Made by a program: the position numbers and the translations under genes. From the NCBI GenBank assembly GCA_913058245.1, contig CAJXQJ010000008.1, positions 62,001 through 126,000 on the forward strand: a DNA stretch of 64,000 nucleotides. The letters run 5' to 3'. Below, one piece after another: positions 1 to 9,800 of the stretch (its first letter is position 1; each line of letters starts with the position of its first letter). This DNA comes from an uncultured Colwellia sp. Its GTDB lineage: Bacteria; Pseudomonadota; Gammaproteobacteria; Enterobacterales; Alteromonadaceae. A model generated the notes under the pieces. The model was not told the DNA's origin, searched no databases, and saw nothing but the letters and a program-made list of their open reading frames with translations.

Positions 1-6
1 GACTTT

Positions 7-435
7 TTAAATTTCTGTATCAATTAAATTGCCAGTTGCATCTGAAAGCTTCGAAATAAGCGTTAATACCTCTTCCGATGGATATTGCTTAACCAAATCA
101 CCAGTACTTTTATCTAATACTTTAATTACATCACGACCAGAGTCTTTATCTACCAAAAATTCTAAGCTTCGATTCATCTCACCAATAAAATCTTGCAATT
201 GTTGAGCCACTTTTTCAAGTTGTTGTGGTGTTATTGTTACCGCTTCTTTCTCTTCTTCCACAAGTTTAGCATCTTGCGCTATACGTTGCTTTTCCACAAC
301 GCTCAGTCGTTCAGCTTTTTCAATATTTTCAGTGTTGTTAGCTTTTACTTGCGGTGCTTTATCCTGTGTTAATTCTGAGCTTAACTGCGTAGTCGCATTT
401 GTTGCTGCTGTATTAGCGGTGTTAACATCACTCAT
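7..435 (-). CDS. flaG: FlaG family flagellar protein
   Basis: This is a short flagellin-linked protein of the FlaG family, thought to affect polar flagellar filament length. The conserved part is the C-terminal half: a FMRSLEF-like stretch (here NRSLEFLVDKDSGRDVIKV), then IRQIPSEE-like KQYPSEEVLTLISKL, as usual for the family. The N-terminal 60 residues are polar and low complexity. The frame also opens at a GTG at 453, but I prefer the ATG at 435 because a full AAGGAG lies six bases before it. It sits just downstream of a flagellin and probably upstream of fliD, which would lie beyond the window edge. A strong terminator separates it from the flagellin, so it should have its own promoter, although I did not find one. 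Confidence 0.88.
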   Translation of the reverse strand: MSDVNTANTAATNATTQLSSELTQDKAPQVKANNTENIEKAERLSVVEKQRIAQDAKLVEEEKEAVTITPQQLEKVAQQLQDFIGEMNRSLEFLVDKDSGRDVIKVLDKSTGDLVKQYPSEEVLTLISKLSDATGNLIDTEI

Positions 436-521
436 TGTATACTCCTTACTCACTTTACTACATCAAATTAGTGCACTTTATAAAAAACATACTACTAACA
501 TTACTTAATTAGATAAAAGCA

Positions 522-555
522 CAAAAAGGAAGGGGGCAAGCCTCCTTCCTTTTTA
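522..555 (-). terminator. Rho-independent terminator of flagellin 1
   Basis: A GC-rich stem (GGAAGGGGG against CCTCCTTCC, one G-U pair) has a CAAG loop and is flanked by runs of five A and five T, so it can end transcription in either direction. It follows the flagellin stop codon on the minus strand and precedes flaG. Confidence 0.9.
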
Positions 556-598
556 ATATGCGCTAACATCAAAAACTATGTTAGTGTCATATAGAGGC

Positions 599-2029
599 CT
601 AACCGATCAAGCTTAGTGCAGCTTGTGGTAGTTGGTTAGACTGAGCTAAGATTGATGTACCTGCTTGTTGCAAGATTTGGTTCTTAGTCATGTTAGCAGT
701 CTCTACAGCAAAATCTGTATCTTGAATACGACTACGAGAAGCTGAAACATTTTCCCTAATATTTGCTAAGTTACTGATAGTATGATTAAAACGGTTTTGA
801 ACCGCACCTAAATCAGCTCGCTGTGAATCAATCTGCCCTAATGCACCATCAATTACCGCTAGTGCATCCTGTGCTCCTTGAGCAGTACCTAAATCAACAC
901 TCGATACCTTACTTAACGCTGAATTACCAGTACCACCAATTTCTGCACCACCAGCTGTCAGCGCGAAAGATTCATTCGATGTTAATTTCACTGTACCTGC
1001 AACAGCGGTAGAATCCGTAGTACCCGCAGCAAGCGCAATTGCTGCTGTTTGACTTGAACCTTTCACTGAAACATTGGCAGTAACATCTTGGATTGCAATA
1101 TCTTTACCAGATTGGTCTGTTAAGGTAATTGTTGAACCTTCATTTTTCGCCTGAATACCAGTATCACCAGTTACGGCGTTAATAGCGTCTGTCAACTCAA
1201 CCAAATCATTGGCATCAGCAGTACTTGCCGAAACGGTCGTTCCATTCAACGAAAACGAAATCGCGCCTGTAGCTACTGCAGAGAGTGTTGCTTCTGTTTT
1301 AGCATCAGCTTTAACACCAGTGGTTGCTGAAATAGCATTAATATTTTTTTCGAAATCAGCTGCACTGTCACCATTTGCAATGCCTGCTACCGCAGTACCG
1401 TTTATGCTAATTGCTGCGTTAGCAGCTGTCACTGCGTTAGCACCTGAAGTGGCAGCTGCTGCTTTCGCTGCACCTAAACCTAATGCATCACCAGTAGCGC
1501 CCGCCAATGTTTTCTGATTACTACCAATATCTGATGCTTTAATACTCTTTAATGAAACATTAATGGTTTCGTTAGCATTCGCACCTACTTGGAAAGATTT
1601 ACTACCGAATGAACCGTCAAGTAATTGTGTATCACCAAATGATGTCGTATCGGCAATACGTGTTAATTCAGTTTGAAGTTGGGCAACTTCTTTTTGCAAC
1701 GCTTCACGATCAGAGCTTGAGTTTGAGCCGTTAGCTGATTGCAATGCTAAATCACGCATACGCTGTAAAATATTTGTTGACTCTTGCATTGCACCTTCAG
1801 CTGTTTGTGCCATTGAGATACCATCATTAGCGTTACGTTGAGCAACACCTAAACCATTAATTTGCGATGTTAGACGATTTGAAATTTGTAAACCAGCCGC
1901 ATCATCTTTCGCGCTATTAATGCGCATACCTGATGATAAACGTTGCATTGAGGTTTGAAGTGAAGAGCCTGAGTTGCTTAAGTTACGTTGCGCATTTAAT
2001 GACGCGACATTAGTTGCTACTGAAATCAT
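599..2029 (-). CDS. Flagellin (paralogue 1)
   Basis: This is a structural subunit of the flagellar filament, exported by the flagellar type III system. The protein has 476 residues. Its N-terminal coiled-coil D0/D1 domain (about 1-140) contains [17 protein letters not shown] and GLQISNRL. Its C-terminal D1/D0 domain (about 390-476) contains [19 protein letters not shown] and ends in QAALSLIG. The middle 250 residues are Ala/Thr/Ser rich, with flagellin-hook-like segments ([10 protein letters not shown]). An AGGAG site precedes the ATG, and a sigma-28-type promoter lies about 90 bases upstream. It is closely related to a second flagellin at 3828-5267. Confidence 0.95.
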   Translation of the reverse strand: MISVATNVASLNAQRNLSNSGSSLQTSMQRLSSGMRINSAKDDAAGLQISNRLTSQINGLGVAQRNANDGISMAQTAEGAMQESTNILQRMRDLALQSANGSNSSSDREALQKEVAQLQTELTRIADTTSFGDTQLLDGSFGSKSFQVGANANETINVSLKSIKASDIGSNQKTLAGATGDALGLGAAKAAAATSGANAVTAANAAISINGTAVAGIANGDSAADFEKNINAISATTGVKADAKTEATLSAVATGAISFSLNGTTVSASTADANDLVELTDAINAVTGDTGIQAKNEGSTITLTDQSGKDIAIQDVTANVSVKGSSQTAAIALAAGTTDSTAVAGTVKLTSNESFALTAGGAEIGGTGNSALSKVSSVDLGTAQGAQDALAVIDGALGQIDSQRADLGAVQNRFNHTISNLANIRENVSASRSRIQDTDFAVETANMTKNQILQQAGTSILAQSNQLPQAALSLIG

Positions 2030-2119
2030 AATTAAACTCCTGATTACAAGGTGTAATACGTTAGTTAGTTAGTACATCAGGGGCTTTAAATTGTTCATCA
2101 AGCTCCCGTTCTACTAAAC

Positions 2120-2146
2120 TTAACGGCAGCAAAAAAGATTACTTTA
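2120..2146 (-). promoter_or_regulatory. Sigma-28 promoter of flagellin 1
   Basis: Read on the minus strand, TAAA is followed by exactly 15 bases and GCCGTTAA. This matches the FliA consensus TAAA-N15-GCCGATAA at 11 of 12 positions. It lies about 90 bases before the flagellin ATG, giving a leader of roughly 80 bases. Confidence 0.75.
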
Positions 2147-2156
2147 ATCTTTTTTT
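2131..2156 (-). terminator. AT-rich hairpin, possible weak terminator of the TPR gene
   Basis: A perfect AT-rich inverted repeat (AAAAAAGATTA, three-base loop, TAATCTTTTTT) lies downstream of the TPR gene in its direction of transcription, with a T run on the minus strand. It overlaps the -35 region of the flagellin sigma-28 promoter. The lack of GC pairs makes terminator function uncertain. Confidence 0.35.
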
Positions 2157-2274
2157 CATTTTATTTTAATTTTAGTCATTACCAAATCAAAAACGATGAA
2201 TAAAATAGAAGAAAGCCAATAACTATAAGTCTTCTCGCTTAATAGTTATTAGTTCTAATAATGGGGTAAATAAA

Positions 2275-3714
2275 TTACAGCTCAGCAAATAATTCAATGA
2301 TTGTAGATGGCTTCAAATGGAAACCATCAATATGGTACTGCATGTTACTAACGCCATTATCACTAGTTAAACCATGCACGTCTAAAAAGGTCATCTCATA
2401 CTTTTGACATGCGCGAGCTAACGAAGAGTTAAAATAACCAATTACATTAATAAAGAGTTGTTGCTCTTGTTCATCCAATTGTTTTACTGCATCTGGATGT
2501 GGTGCTGGCACTCCGTAGATAAATAATCGATGATTAACACTATGATTTTCTGTTTGAAGGAATGTTAAGTAACTGCCAACCATTAGCTCAATCACCTCTT
2601 GGTAATTAGCATCTGATTTACGAACATGCTGAAAAATACCTTCGTTATTTCGACAATCAATTTCACCAAAGCCCAACACAATTTTACTTTGCGGCGCTAA
2701 CCCTAAAAGCAAACGACGCAAACTCTCTTTAAATTTATTGCTCTTTTCACTAGTCAAATGAAAAACTTTTGTACCACGAACAAATAATGATTTAATTGCA
2801 TATTCTTGCTGTTTATAGGTAACCCGTGCACCGGACGGAGCAAAACCATGAGACTCAGAAACAAAATATATTTGTTGTTCTGTTTCATGCTGATAAAAAT
2901 CAGGGTGGGCAAGTCGAAAGTTTACCAACTGTTTTAAATAAATATGGAAGACAGTTAAGTTTCTGATATTAGAGTAATTTGAGTTATCAGTGTATATACC
3001 TTCACTCAATTGAACGGCTTGCTGTGCTTCTTCAACATTGTCAAATAACCAAAATAAAGTTGCTTTACCAACAAATAATTCACACATTTGAATATTTGAC
3101 AATTGTTTACTGACTAAACCAATATCAGCAACTTCTAATGCGTCTTGATAACGATGCATATACAGCATAACACTGAACAATCTGAAATATACTTCCCCAA
3201 AGCTAGGATCTAATTCTAAGGCTTTCATTAACATATTTAATGCCAGCTCAAAGTTACCTAGCTCCATGTGTAATGATCCTAAGTTCATATGATATTCAGC
3301 TGACTTGCCATCACGTAAAATAGCTTTACGATAATTTTCTTCAGCTGCTTTCAAATCACCTAACTCTTGCTGGCAAATTGCTAGATTACCATAGGCCGCT
3401 GCTAACTTATGATCTTGAACAATAGCTCTTTTTAAATAAGGAACAGCTTGCTCAAAATTTAATCTAGTCAAATATAGATGACCTAAATTACACAAAAGGT
3501 GTGCATCATTCGGTGAAAGCTCAAGAGCCAACTCAAACTCATTAACTGCTTGCTCCAATTGGTTTAAACCTAAGTAATTTACGGCTAGAATTTGCCTAGG
3601 TTGCACAAGCTTAGGTTTTTTAGCAATTAATTTCTGGCATAGCTCAATAGATTCAACAAAATTGCTTTGCTGGTATAAAGCCTCTGCTCTTTGTAAAATA
3701 TTTTTAATATTCAT
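2275..3714 (-). CDS. TPR protein with C-terminal SGNH-hydrolase-like domain
   Basis: The protein has 479 residues. Residues 1-230 form about five to six tetratricopeptide repeats (for example LEQAVNEFELALELSPNDAHLLCNLGHLYL and AAYGNLAICQQELGDLKAAEENYRKAI in shorter pieces). Residues 270-479 carry SGNH/GDSL-like blocks: FVSESHGFA (block I, Ser-His instead of GDS), LGFGEIDCR (block III) and a final DGFHLKP (block V Asp-His pair). No signal peptide is visible, so it is probably cytoplasmic. Its place between two flagellin genes suggests a role in modifying or handling flagellin, for example glycan acylation or deacylation. That function is inference; TPR-linked glycosyltransferases are common at such sites but no glycosyltransferase motif is seen here. 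A GGTAGG site precedes the ATG. Confidence 0.75.
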   Translation of the reverse strand: MNIKNILQRAEALYQQSNFVESIELCQKLIAKKPKLVQPRQILAVNYLGLNQLEQAVNEFELALELSPNDAHLLCNLGHLYLTRLNFEQAVPYLKRAIVQDHKLAAAYGNLAICQQELGDLKAAEENYRKAILRDGKSAEYHMNLGSLHMELGNFELALNMLMKALELDPSFGEVYFRLFSVMLYMHRYQDALEVADIGLVSKQLSNIQMCELFVGKATLFWLFDNVEEAQQAVQLSEGIYTDNSNYSNIRNLTVFHIYLKQLVNFRLAHPDFYQHETEQQIYFVSESHGFAPSGARVTYKQQEYAIKSLFVRGTKVFHLTSEKSNKFKESLRRLLLGLAPQSKIVLGFGEIDCRNNEGIFQHVRKSDANYQEVIELMVGSYLTFLQTENHSVNHRLFIYGVPAPHPDAVKQLDEQEQQLFINVIGYFNSSLARACQKYEMTFLDVHGLTSDNGVSNMQYHIDGFHLKPSTIIELFAEL

Positions 3715-3776
3715 ATGCCTACCTTATTGCTAATTCCTTTACGCATTTTTGCTATTTAAATACAATAATGAAACTT

Positions 3777-3812
3777 AAAAAAAAGGCTGAAATAAAATCC
3801 AGCCTTTTCAAA
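3777..3812 (-). terminator. Terminator of flagellin 2
   Basis: A stem AAAAGGCTG / CAGCCTTTT closes a ten-base loop. On the minus strand it follows the flagellin stop and continues into a T-rich run. Confidence 0.85.
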
Positions 3813-3827
3813 ATCTAGCGCTAGCTA

Positions 3828-5267
3828 TTAACCACCAATCAAACTAATGGCTGCTTGTGGTATTTGATTAGCCTGCGATAATATTGATGTACCTGCTTGC
3901 TGTAGAATTTGATTCTTCGTCATATTAGCTGTTTCCACAGCAAAGTCAGTATCTTGGATTCGGCTCCGTGACGCCGAAACATTTTCACTGATATTCGCTA
4001 AATTGCTAATGGTATGTGAAAACCGGTTTTGCACCGCACCTAATGATGCTCGCTGCGAGTCAATTTGCCCTAGCGCGCCATCAATAACGTCTAAGGCATT
4101 TTGTGCACCTTTTTGGGTATTAATATCAACCAGTGAAACTTTATCTAGTGCCGAGGTACCAGCGCCACCAATTTCAGCACCACCAGCTGTTACCGCAAAA
4201 GTTTCAGAAGAGTTTAGCTTCACTGTACCTGCAATTGCAGTTGAATCAGCAGTACCACCCGCAACTAAGTTAATTGCAGTTGTTTGATTTGAGCCTTTAA
4301 CTGAAAGGTTTGCACTAACATCTTGCATGGTAATATCTTTGCCTGACTCATCAGTCAGTGTAATTGTAGCACCGTTGTTCTGTGCAAGAATCCCCGTATC
4401 ACCCGTTTTTGCGTTAATGGCAGCTGTTAATTCAACAAGATCATTCGCGTTGGCTGTACTAGCGGATACCGTAGTACCATTTAAATCGAAAGAAATTGAA
4501 CCAGTGCCTACATTTGAAATAGTGGCTTCTGTACGCGCATCAGCCCGAACACCGGTTGTTGAAGTTAAAGAGTTAATATTCTTTTCAAAATCGGCTGCTG
4601 AATCACCATTACTAATGCCAGTAACAGCTGTACCGTTAATACTAATTGCTGCGTTAGCCGCAGTTACCGCGTTAGCGCCTGATGTAGCCGCAGCTGCTTT
4701 AGCTGCACCTAAACCTAAAGCATCGCCCGTTGCCCCCGCTAAAGTACGGGCGTTTTCACCAATATCAGATGCTTTAATACTGCTTAATGAAACTGCAATT
4801 GTCTCATTGGCATTCGCGCCGACTTGGAATGATTTAGTACCGAAAGTGCCATCAAGTAACTTTTGATCACCAAATGATGTGGTATTTGCAATACGTGTTA
4901 ATTCGGTTTGCAGCTGAGCAACTTCTTTTTGCAGTGCTTCACGATCAGATGAAGAGTTTGAACCGTTTGCTGATTGCAGTGCTAAGTCTCGCATACGTTG
5001 TAGAATACTGGTTGACTCTTGCATTGCACCCTCAGCAGTTTGTGCCATCGAAATGCCATCATTAGCATTACGTTGAGCAACACCTAAACCGTTAATTTGA
5101 GAAGTTAATCTGTTTGATATTTGTAGACCTGCCGCATCATCTTTTGCACTATTAATACGCATACCTGATGATAATCGTTGCATAGCAGTTGCTAATCCTG
5201 CACCAGATTTTGTTAGGTTACGTTGAGCATTTAACGATGCGGTGTTTGTTACAACGGATAAGGCCAT
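3828..5267 (-). CDS. Flagellin (paralogue 2)
   Basis: This is a second filament subunit of 479 residues with the same architecture as the flagellin at 599-2029: conserved N-terminal (about 1-140) and C-terminal (about 395-479) coiled-coil domains around a Thr/Ala/Ser-rich centre. The two proteins are nearly identical in the ends and in several central blocks, yet their codons differ at many synonymous positions. This suggests an old duplication kept by selection and not a recent copy. It ends in QAAISLIGG. An AGGAG site precedes the ATG. Its promoter is unclear; a candidate -10 lies about 140 bases upstream. Confidence 0.95.
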   Translation of the reverse strand: MALSVVTNTASLNAQRNLTKSGAGLATAMQRLSSGMRINSAKDDAAGLQISNRLTSQINGLGVAQRNANDGISMAQTAEGAMQESTSILQRMRDLALQSANGSNSSSDREALQKEVAQLQTELTRIANTTSFGDQKLLDGTFGTKSFQVGANANETIAVSLSSIKASDIGENARTLAGATGDALGLGAAKAAAATSGANAVTAANAAISINGTAVTGISNGDSAADFEKNINSLTSTTGVRADARTEATISNVGTGSISFDLNGTTVSASTANANDLVELTAAINAKTGDTGILAQNNGATITLTDESGKDITMQDVSANLSVKGSNQTTAINLVAGGTADSTAIAGTVKLNSSETFAVTAGGAEIGGAGTSALDKVSLVDINTQKGAQNALDVIDGALGQIDSQRASLGAVQNRFSHTISNLANISENVSASRSRIQDTDFAVETANMTKNQILQQAGTSILSQANQIPQAAISLIGG

Positions 5268-5407
5268 GATAGACTCCTAGTAATTTCTATTATCTTTACA
5301 TTGATCTTTACGCTAGTAGCGTTCGTATCTTCGAGCACATTGCTAACGCTATTTTTTATTTCAGCCCACTCGCAATAAACAAAATATTTGCGCAACACAT
5401 ATGGACT

Positions 5408-5415
5408 TTACCGGC
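5408..5415 (-). promoter_or_regulatory. Candidate sigma-28 -10 element of flagellin 2
   Basis: On the minus strand GCCGGTAA matches the FliA -10 consensus GCCGATAA at seven of eight bases. No good TAAA box lies 15 bases upstream; the nearest TAAA is 19 bases away. The call is therefore weak. Confidence 0.3.
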
Positions 5416-5511
5416 CTTAACAGCCATATTTGGCTTTACTGAGGTATCCCCTTAGACTGCCAGTTTTACGTCTTCCTATAAGAAAAAGCATTATTTATGC
5501 CAACTATATAA

Positions 5512-6720
5512 CTATATATAATTAAATAATGATAAACCTTGCACTTGCTTAAAAGTCTGCTGTGCCGCTTGCAGTGCAATTTTTGACTGTTCAAATGTGG
5601 AAATGGCTTTAGCAAAATTTAAATCTTCAATTGATGCTTTGCCTGAGTTCAAATAAAGTTGAGTATCGAGATGGTTGTCTTTTTGACGCTCAATTGTTTG
5701 TAAATTAATACCCGCTTCAGCACGTCGTGCCGTTAGATGGTTCATTGAACCGTTTAGCTGTTTAAGAATACGGTTAAAGTCAACTTGCTCTTGCGGAACA
5801 TCACTGCCTTCAGTGGTTTTATTCTTTATCCAATCAATGGCTGATTTTAAAGTTTCAAAAACACTGACATTTTTATCAGGAGCAAGAGAAAAATTATCGC
5901 CCGGCAATGGCTTGCCGTCTAATTGCACTTCAATTCCATTAAAGGCAATAGTTTGCCCTGGCGTATAGCCAGTAATATTTTGAATAACAGCACCACCACC
6001 ATCAGTTATCGTAAGCGCTGTGGCGCTAGTAAAATTAAATGTGTAATTAGGTGCTGGGGTCACAGGGTTATGACTCGCTCGATTTGTTATTACTGCTCGT
6101 TCAACAGCAATGCCTGATGTATTACTAGTATATGTTGGTGAAAAATCGCCTATTGCATTAGTCACCTTTTCAAACACATGATCGCCTGCCTGATTTGTCT
6201 CAATCATTACATTTTTAGCAATTTGAATTTCTCTCGAGCCTTGATCGCCACGATAACTCACAGAGTTATCTGCTTGCAAAACAAAGGGCGCCTTTTCGGT
6301 TTGAAACCCCGAAAAAACATAGCCACCCGACTCATCTTGAGTGTTAGCAATATCCAATATTTGCTGTAGACTATGATTGGCTTGCTGAGCGATAGATGCT
6401 AAATCATCTTTTGAGCGAGCACCATTATTTGCTTGTAGCATTAAATCTTTTAGCTGGTTCATGATCCCTTCAACATTTTTCATTGAAGTTTCCACTAAGC
6501 TATTGTGGTTCTGAGCTTGGGTGATATTACGCTGGTACTTTTCAATACTGGCTAAATCATTTTTATACCCAGCTAAAGTGCTATATGATACTGCATCATC
6601 TTTAGCTGTTAATACTCGTTTACCACTAGAGATGTAATTCACTTGCTCTTGTACACCAGCTTGCTTATTAGACAACTGCAGAGCATTTTGAATATAAAAT
6701 TGTGAAGTTGAAACTCGCAT
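5512..6720 (-). CDS. flgL: Flagellar hook-filament junction protein FlgL
   Basis: FlgL (HAP3) joins the hook, through FlgK, to the filament. The 402-residue protein starts with the flagellin-like N-terminal helix (MRVSTSQFYIQNALQLSN, ISSGKRVLTAKDDA) and ends with a flagellin-like C-terminal helix (SIEDLNFAKAISTFEQSKIAL). The middle contains a DESGGYVFSGF segment typical of FlgL. It lies eight bases downstream of flgK and is the last gene of the flgFGHIJKL run. AGGA precedes the ATG. Confidence 0.95.
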   Translation of the reverse strand: MRVSTSQFYIQNALQLSNKQAGVQEQVNYISSGKRVLTAKDDAVSYSTLAGYKNDLASIEKYQRNITQAQNHNSLVETSMKNVEGIMNQLKDLMLQANNGARSKDDLASIAQQANHSLQQILDIANTQDESGGYVFSGFQTEKAPFVLQADNSVSYRGDQGSREIQIAKNVMIETNQAGDHVFEKVTNAIGDFSPTYTSNTSGIAVERAVITNRASHNPVTPAPNYTFNFTSATALTITDGGGAVIQNITGYTPGQTIAFNGIEVQLDGKPLPGDNFSLAPDKNVSVFETLKSAIDWIKNKTTEGSDVPQEQVDFNRILKQLNGSMNHLTARRAEAGINLQTIERQKDNHLDTQLYLNSGKASIEDLNFAKAISTFEQSKIALQAAQQTFKQVQGLSLFNYI

Positions 6721-6728
6721 AATGATTC

Positions 6729-8726
6729 CTATCTAGCCACCGATAGCAATGTATCGAAAATAGTATTTGCTATAGAGATAATTTTTGATGATGCTTGATA
6801 TGCCTGTTGAAATTTCAGCATATTGGCCGCTTCTTCATCGAGATTTACGCCTGATTTTGATTGATTACGATTAAAAGCCTGAGTAAATAAAGCTTGGGCT
6901 GTATTCTCGGAAACTTCTGCAGACTTTGCATTTGAGCCAACTTCTGACGATGAAACAGCCAACGTTTGACTAAACGTTTGTTTACCATCTACAATTTGTT
7001 TTTCTTGTGTCAATGCTAATGCTGTAGCATTGCTTCCATTACCTGCGCCAAAAACATCTGAAATAGTAAATTTTTCTCGAGCAAGAGCTCCTTCACCTTT
7101 AGGTGTGCCACCTATTTCAATTTGAAATGCTGTTGGCGATGGCGATGGTGGCATATTAATAGTCGCCGCACTACCTGCAGCAAAAGTGCCATTAGCAATT
7201 GGCGCTGCTGGAGGCGGGGTTGCCGCATTATAAACACGGTAAGTAAAAGTGCCTGCAGAGCTTTCATAAACATCAACGGTAAGTTTTGTGTTTGTGCCTT
7301 CGGTATACGATCTTGCGACTTCAGGGTCAGTCACATTAATAATATTGACTTTACCATTACTGACATTATCGTCATTAGCTTTTGCTGAAATTGCTGAACT
7401 TGCAGCAAAGCTCTTTGGTTCAGTCAGGGTAACTTGCATTAATGAAGCTGCGTTTTCGGTAGGCTTGAGCGAGAAAGTATCACCTGCATTAGGTGTACCT
7501 GAAACTTCATTAAATTCAAAGCCAAATGGTGTTGTATAAGCACCACTCCCCGGCGCACCTAAGTTTGTAGTGCTGCCATCACTCTTTTTCGTCATAATAT
7601 AATCAGTACCATCATATTCGACAGTAAACTCATCAGTAGACAGCTTAGAAACATCAGTAACTTTGACACTAGCGACTAAACCACCAGTATTTTTTGTTAA
7701 CGGCAACACCCTAGAATTCATCAGAGTAGTGGTATTAATATCGCTAAAAATATTGTTGCCTTGTTTACCATTTAAATCTAGGCCTTTAGATTGAGCTTGA
7801 TTCAAGGTGTCTGATATTGCCAAAGAAAGTCGATTCAGCTCAGCAGCTGCTTTCGATAAATGTTCGTCTCGAAACTCAAACTTTGCAGCAATAGCACCAC
7901 CAAGCTTAGCGCCATCAATTGAAACTTTACTTACAGCACTATTGAGCTGCAATTGTGTTTTTGTTGCGTCTGGATCTCCAACTTTGACACTTACCGTTAA
8001 TGCAGTAACACCTGCAACTAACGTTGTGCCATTGCCAATCATTACCGTCATTACACCATGATCATCTCGCACAGTGTTTACTGACGTATACTTACCTAAC
8101 TCCATAACCAACTGATCTCTCTTATCAAGTAAGTCATTAGGTTTGCCAGTGTCCTTTAGATTACGGTTTTGTAATACTTGTTCATTAATATTTGCCAGTT
8201 CTTTTGATATTTCAGATATTTTTGTTGCTATCTGCTCAATTTCACCATTAGTAGATTTTTCCAATTGTTCCAAATTACGATTTAACGCATTAAAATCACT
8301 AGCAATAACCTTAGCTTGGCTAAGTGCAATTCTACGCAACCCTAGATCACTAGGCTTATCGGAAATATTATTAATAGACAGGTACATTTTATTAATTGAA
8401 TCACCAATAGCTTTATTGGAGTTCGATAAAATATTGTCAAGTTTATCAAGATCTAAGTTGATTGATTTGGCATGACCTAAGCCACTTTGATTTATCAATT
8501 GTTCTTTGTAGGAAAATTTGTCGTAGATACGGGTAATATCTTGAATATATGTACCCGAGCCAATAAAATTATCACCATTAAAATTGCCAATTGCAGAACC
8601 TTGCTCGGTTCTTTGACGGGTGTAACCTTCGGTATTTACATTGGCAATATTGTGCCCTGTCGTTGCTAACTGTTGCTGTGCAGCCAATAAACCACTAACC
8701 CCAGTTTGATATAAATTTACCGACAT
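6729..8726 (-). CDS. flgK: Flagellar hook-associated protein FlgK
   Basis: FlgK (HAP1) forms the first hook-filament junction ring. The 665-residue protein has the rod/hook N-terminal motif GVSGLLAAQQQLATTGHNIANVNTEGY and the C-terminal VNLDEEAANMLKFQQAYQASSKIIS motif shared by rod, hook and HAP proteins. The middle is long and variable. It is translated from an ATG preceded by TAGGAG and lies between flgJ and flgL, all on the minus strand. Confidence 0.96.
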   Translation of the reverse strand: MSVNLYQTGVSGLLAAQQQLATTGHNIANVNTEGYTRQRTEQGSAIGNFNGDNFIGSGTYIQDITRIYDKFSYKEQLINQSGLGHAKSINLDLDKLDNILSNSNKAIGDSINKMYLSINNISDKPSDLGLRRIALSQAKVIASDFNALNRNLEQLEKSTNGEIEQIATKISEISKELANINEQVLQNRNLKDTGKPNDLLDKRDQLVMELGKYTSVNTVRDDHGVMTVMIGNGTTLVAGVTALTVSVKVGDPDATKTQLQLNSAVSKVSIDGAKLGGAIAAKFEFRDEHLSKAAAELNRLSLAISDTLNQAQSKGLDLNGKQGNNIFSDINTTTLMNSRVLPLTKNTGGLVASVKVTDVSKLSTDEFTVEYDGTDYIMTKKSDGSTTNLGAPGSGAYTTPFGFEFNEVSGTPNAGDTFSLKPTENAASLMQVTLTEPKSFAASSAISAKANDDNVSNGKVNIINVTDPEVARSYTEGTNTKLTVDVYESSAGTFTYRVYNAATPPPAAPIANGTFAAGSAATINMPPSPSPTAFQIEIGGTPKGEGALAREKFTISDVFGAGNGSNATALALTQEKQIVDGKQTFSQTLAVSSSEVGSNAKSAEVSENTAQALFTQAFNRNQSKSGVNLDEEAANMLKFQQAYQASSKIISIANTIFDTLLSVAR

Positions 8727-8778
8727 GACCTAAACTCCTACAGTAACCTTAATTTCAAAAGTGAAATCTAGGATTAAC

Positions 8779-9771
8779 TTATTTATTTAATAAGCCGGTT
8801 ACTGTCCGAAGTGTTCCCATTATTTTTTTCGCGTAATTTGGGTCGGTAGCATAACCAGCACTTTGTAGGTTAAGCAGAAATTGTTCCACATTTTCAGATT
8901 TTTCTAATGCGCCTTGATAGCGCTCACTGCTAGTAAGTAAATTTAAGTAGTCATTTACACTTTGTCCAATCGTCTCATACACCCTAAATGGCTCACGCTT
9001 TTTCACCATAGCGCCATTTTCGAACTCTAAAGTTTCTTTATGTGTTTTCTCGCCAGCCCAACGACTATCAGCCTTAATATTGAATAAGTTATTAGAACTT
9101 TTACCCGTATCAGTTTTAATAATCTTCTGACCCCAGCCGGTTTCTAATGCAGCTTGAGCAATAACAACTTCAAAAGGTACATTAATTTTATTTTGTACAC
9201 GTTTTGCATCTGCCTTTAATGCACTAACAAAGTCTTGTGGCTTTTCAAATGCTGGACTTTGTAGTTGATTGACCATTTTTACCAGATCAGAGCCATTTGT
9301 TTGACGATCCTCTCTTTGATCTTGAGTCGTTGCCGGATCGTTGACAGTATTTCTATTAGTTAATAAAGAGCCTTGGGTAACCCGGACACTGCCGCGACTA
9401 TCTAAATTTCCGTCTGAACGTAAAATGGTATGAGGCTTGTAATTTTCACTGTCTCCACCGAGTTGACGAACAATAAGTTCAGATAACCCTAATGAACCGT
9501 TATTCGACATTTCCAATGACATTTGCTGATCGTGCATATCACGATAAAACTTAGTTGATTCAGAATTAAATGGGCTGTCTGACTCCAGAACTTCTTGCGC
9601 TTTACGCATGCTTTTCATTAGCATTTGCATAAATATCGCTTCAAACTGTTTAGCAGCCTGCTCTAATGCCGCCTCTTTACCGGCTTTATCACCCGCTTTT
9701 GCATCTTGTCGAATTGAGTTCAAGCCATTCATGTCTAAAAAGTTTTGTGCGTCCGCAATACGTGTCGTCAT
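8779..9771 (-). CDS. flgJ: Rod-cap and peptidoglycan hydrolase FlgJ
   Basis: This is a bifunctional FlgJ of 330 residues. The N-terminal domain (about 25-105) is the rod-assembly cap, with KQFEAIFMQMLMKSMRKA. The C-terminal domain (about 165-328) is a glucosaminidase that opens the peptidoglycan layer for the rod, with the catalytic Glu at about residue 210 in IAQAALETGWG. The start has no strong Shine-Dalgarno sequence. It follows flgI by 29 bases in the same operon. Confidence 0.95.
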   Translation of the reverse strand: MTTRIADAQNFLDMNGLNSIRQDAKAGDKAGKEAALEQAAKQFEAIFMQMLMKSMRKAQEVLESDSPFNSESTKFYRDMHDQQMSLEMSNNGSLGLSELIVRQLGGDSENYKPHTILRSDGNLDSRGSVRVTQGSLLTNRNTVNDPATTQDQREDRQTNGSDLVKMVNQLQSPAFEKPQDFVSALKADAKRVQNKINVPFEVVIAQAALETGWGQKIIKTDTGKSSNNLFNIKADSRWAGEKTHKETLEFENGAMVKKREPFRVYETIGQSVNDYLNLLTSSERYQGALEKSENVEQFLLNLQSAGYATDPNYAKKIMGTLRTVTGLLNK

Positions 9772-9800
9772 TTTTAATATCAGTCATCATTCAATCAATA

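Noticed and set aside
1209-1517. Plus-strand open frame of 102 codons opposite flagellin 1
   Set aside because: It is antisense to a clear flagellin, Ala-rich only because of the codon pattern of the real gene, and lacks a ribosome site. The same holds for the frame at 4327-4866 opposite flagellin 2.
5400-5470. Possible cyclic-di-GMP riboswitch before flagellin 2
   Set aside because: Some blocks (TAAAGCC, GGCCGGTAA) recall the class-I aptamer, but the GNRA loop hairpin and the full core are missing. It is kept only as an unexplained upstream region.
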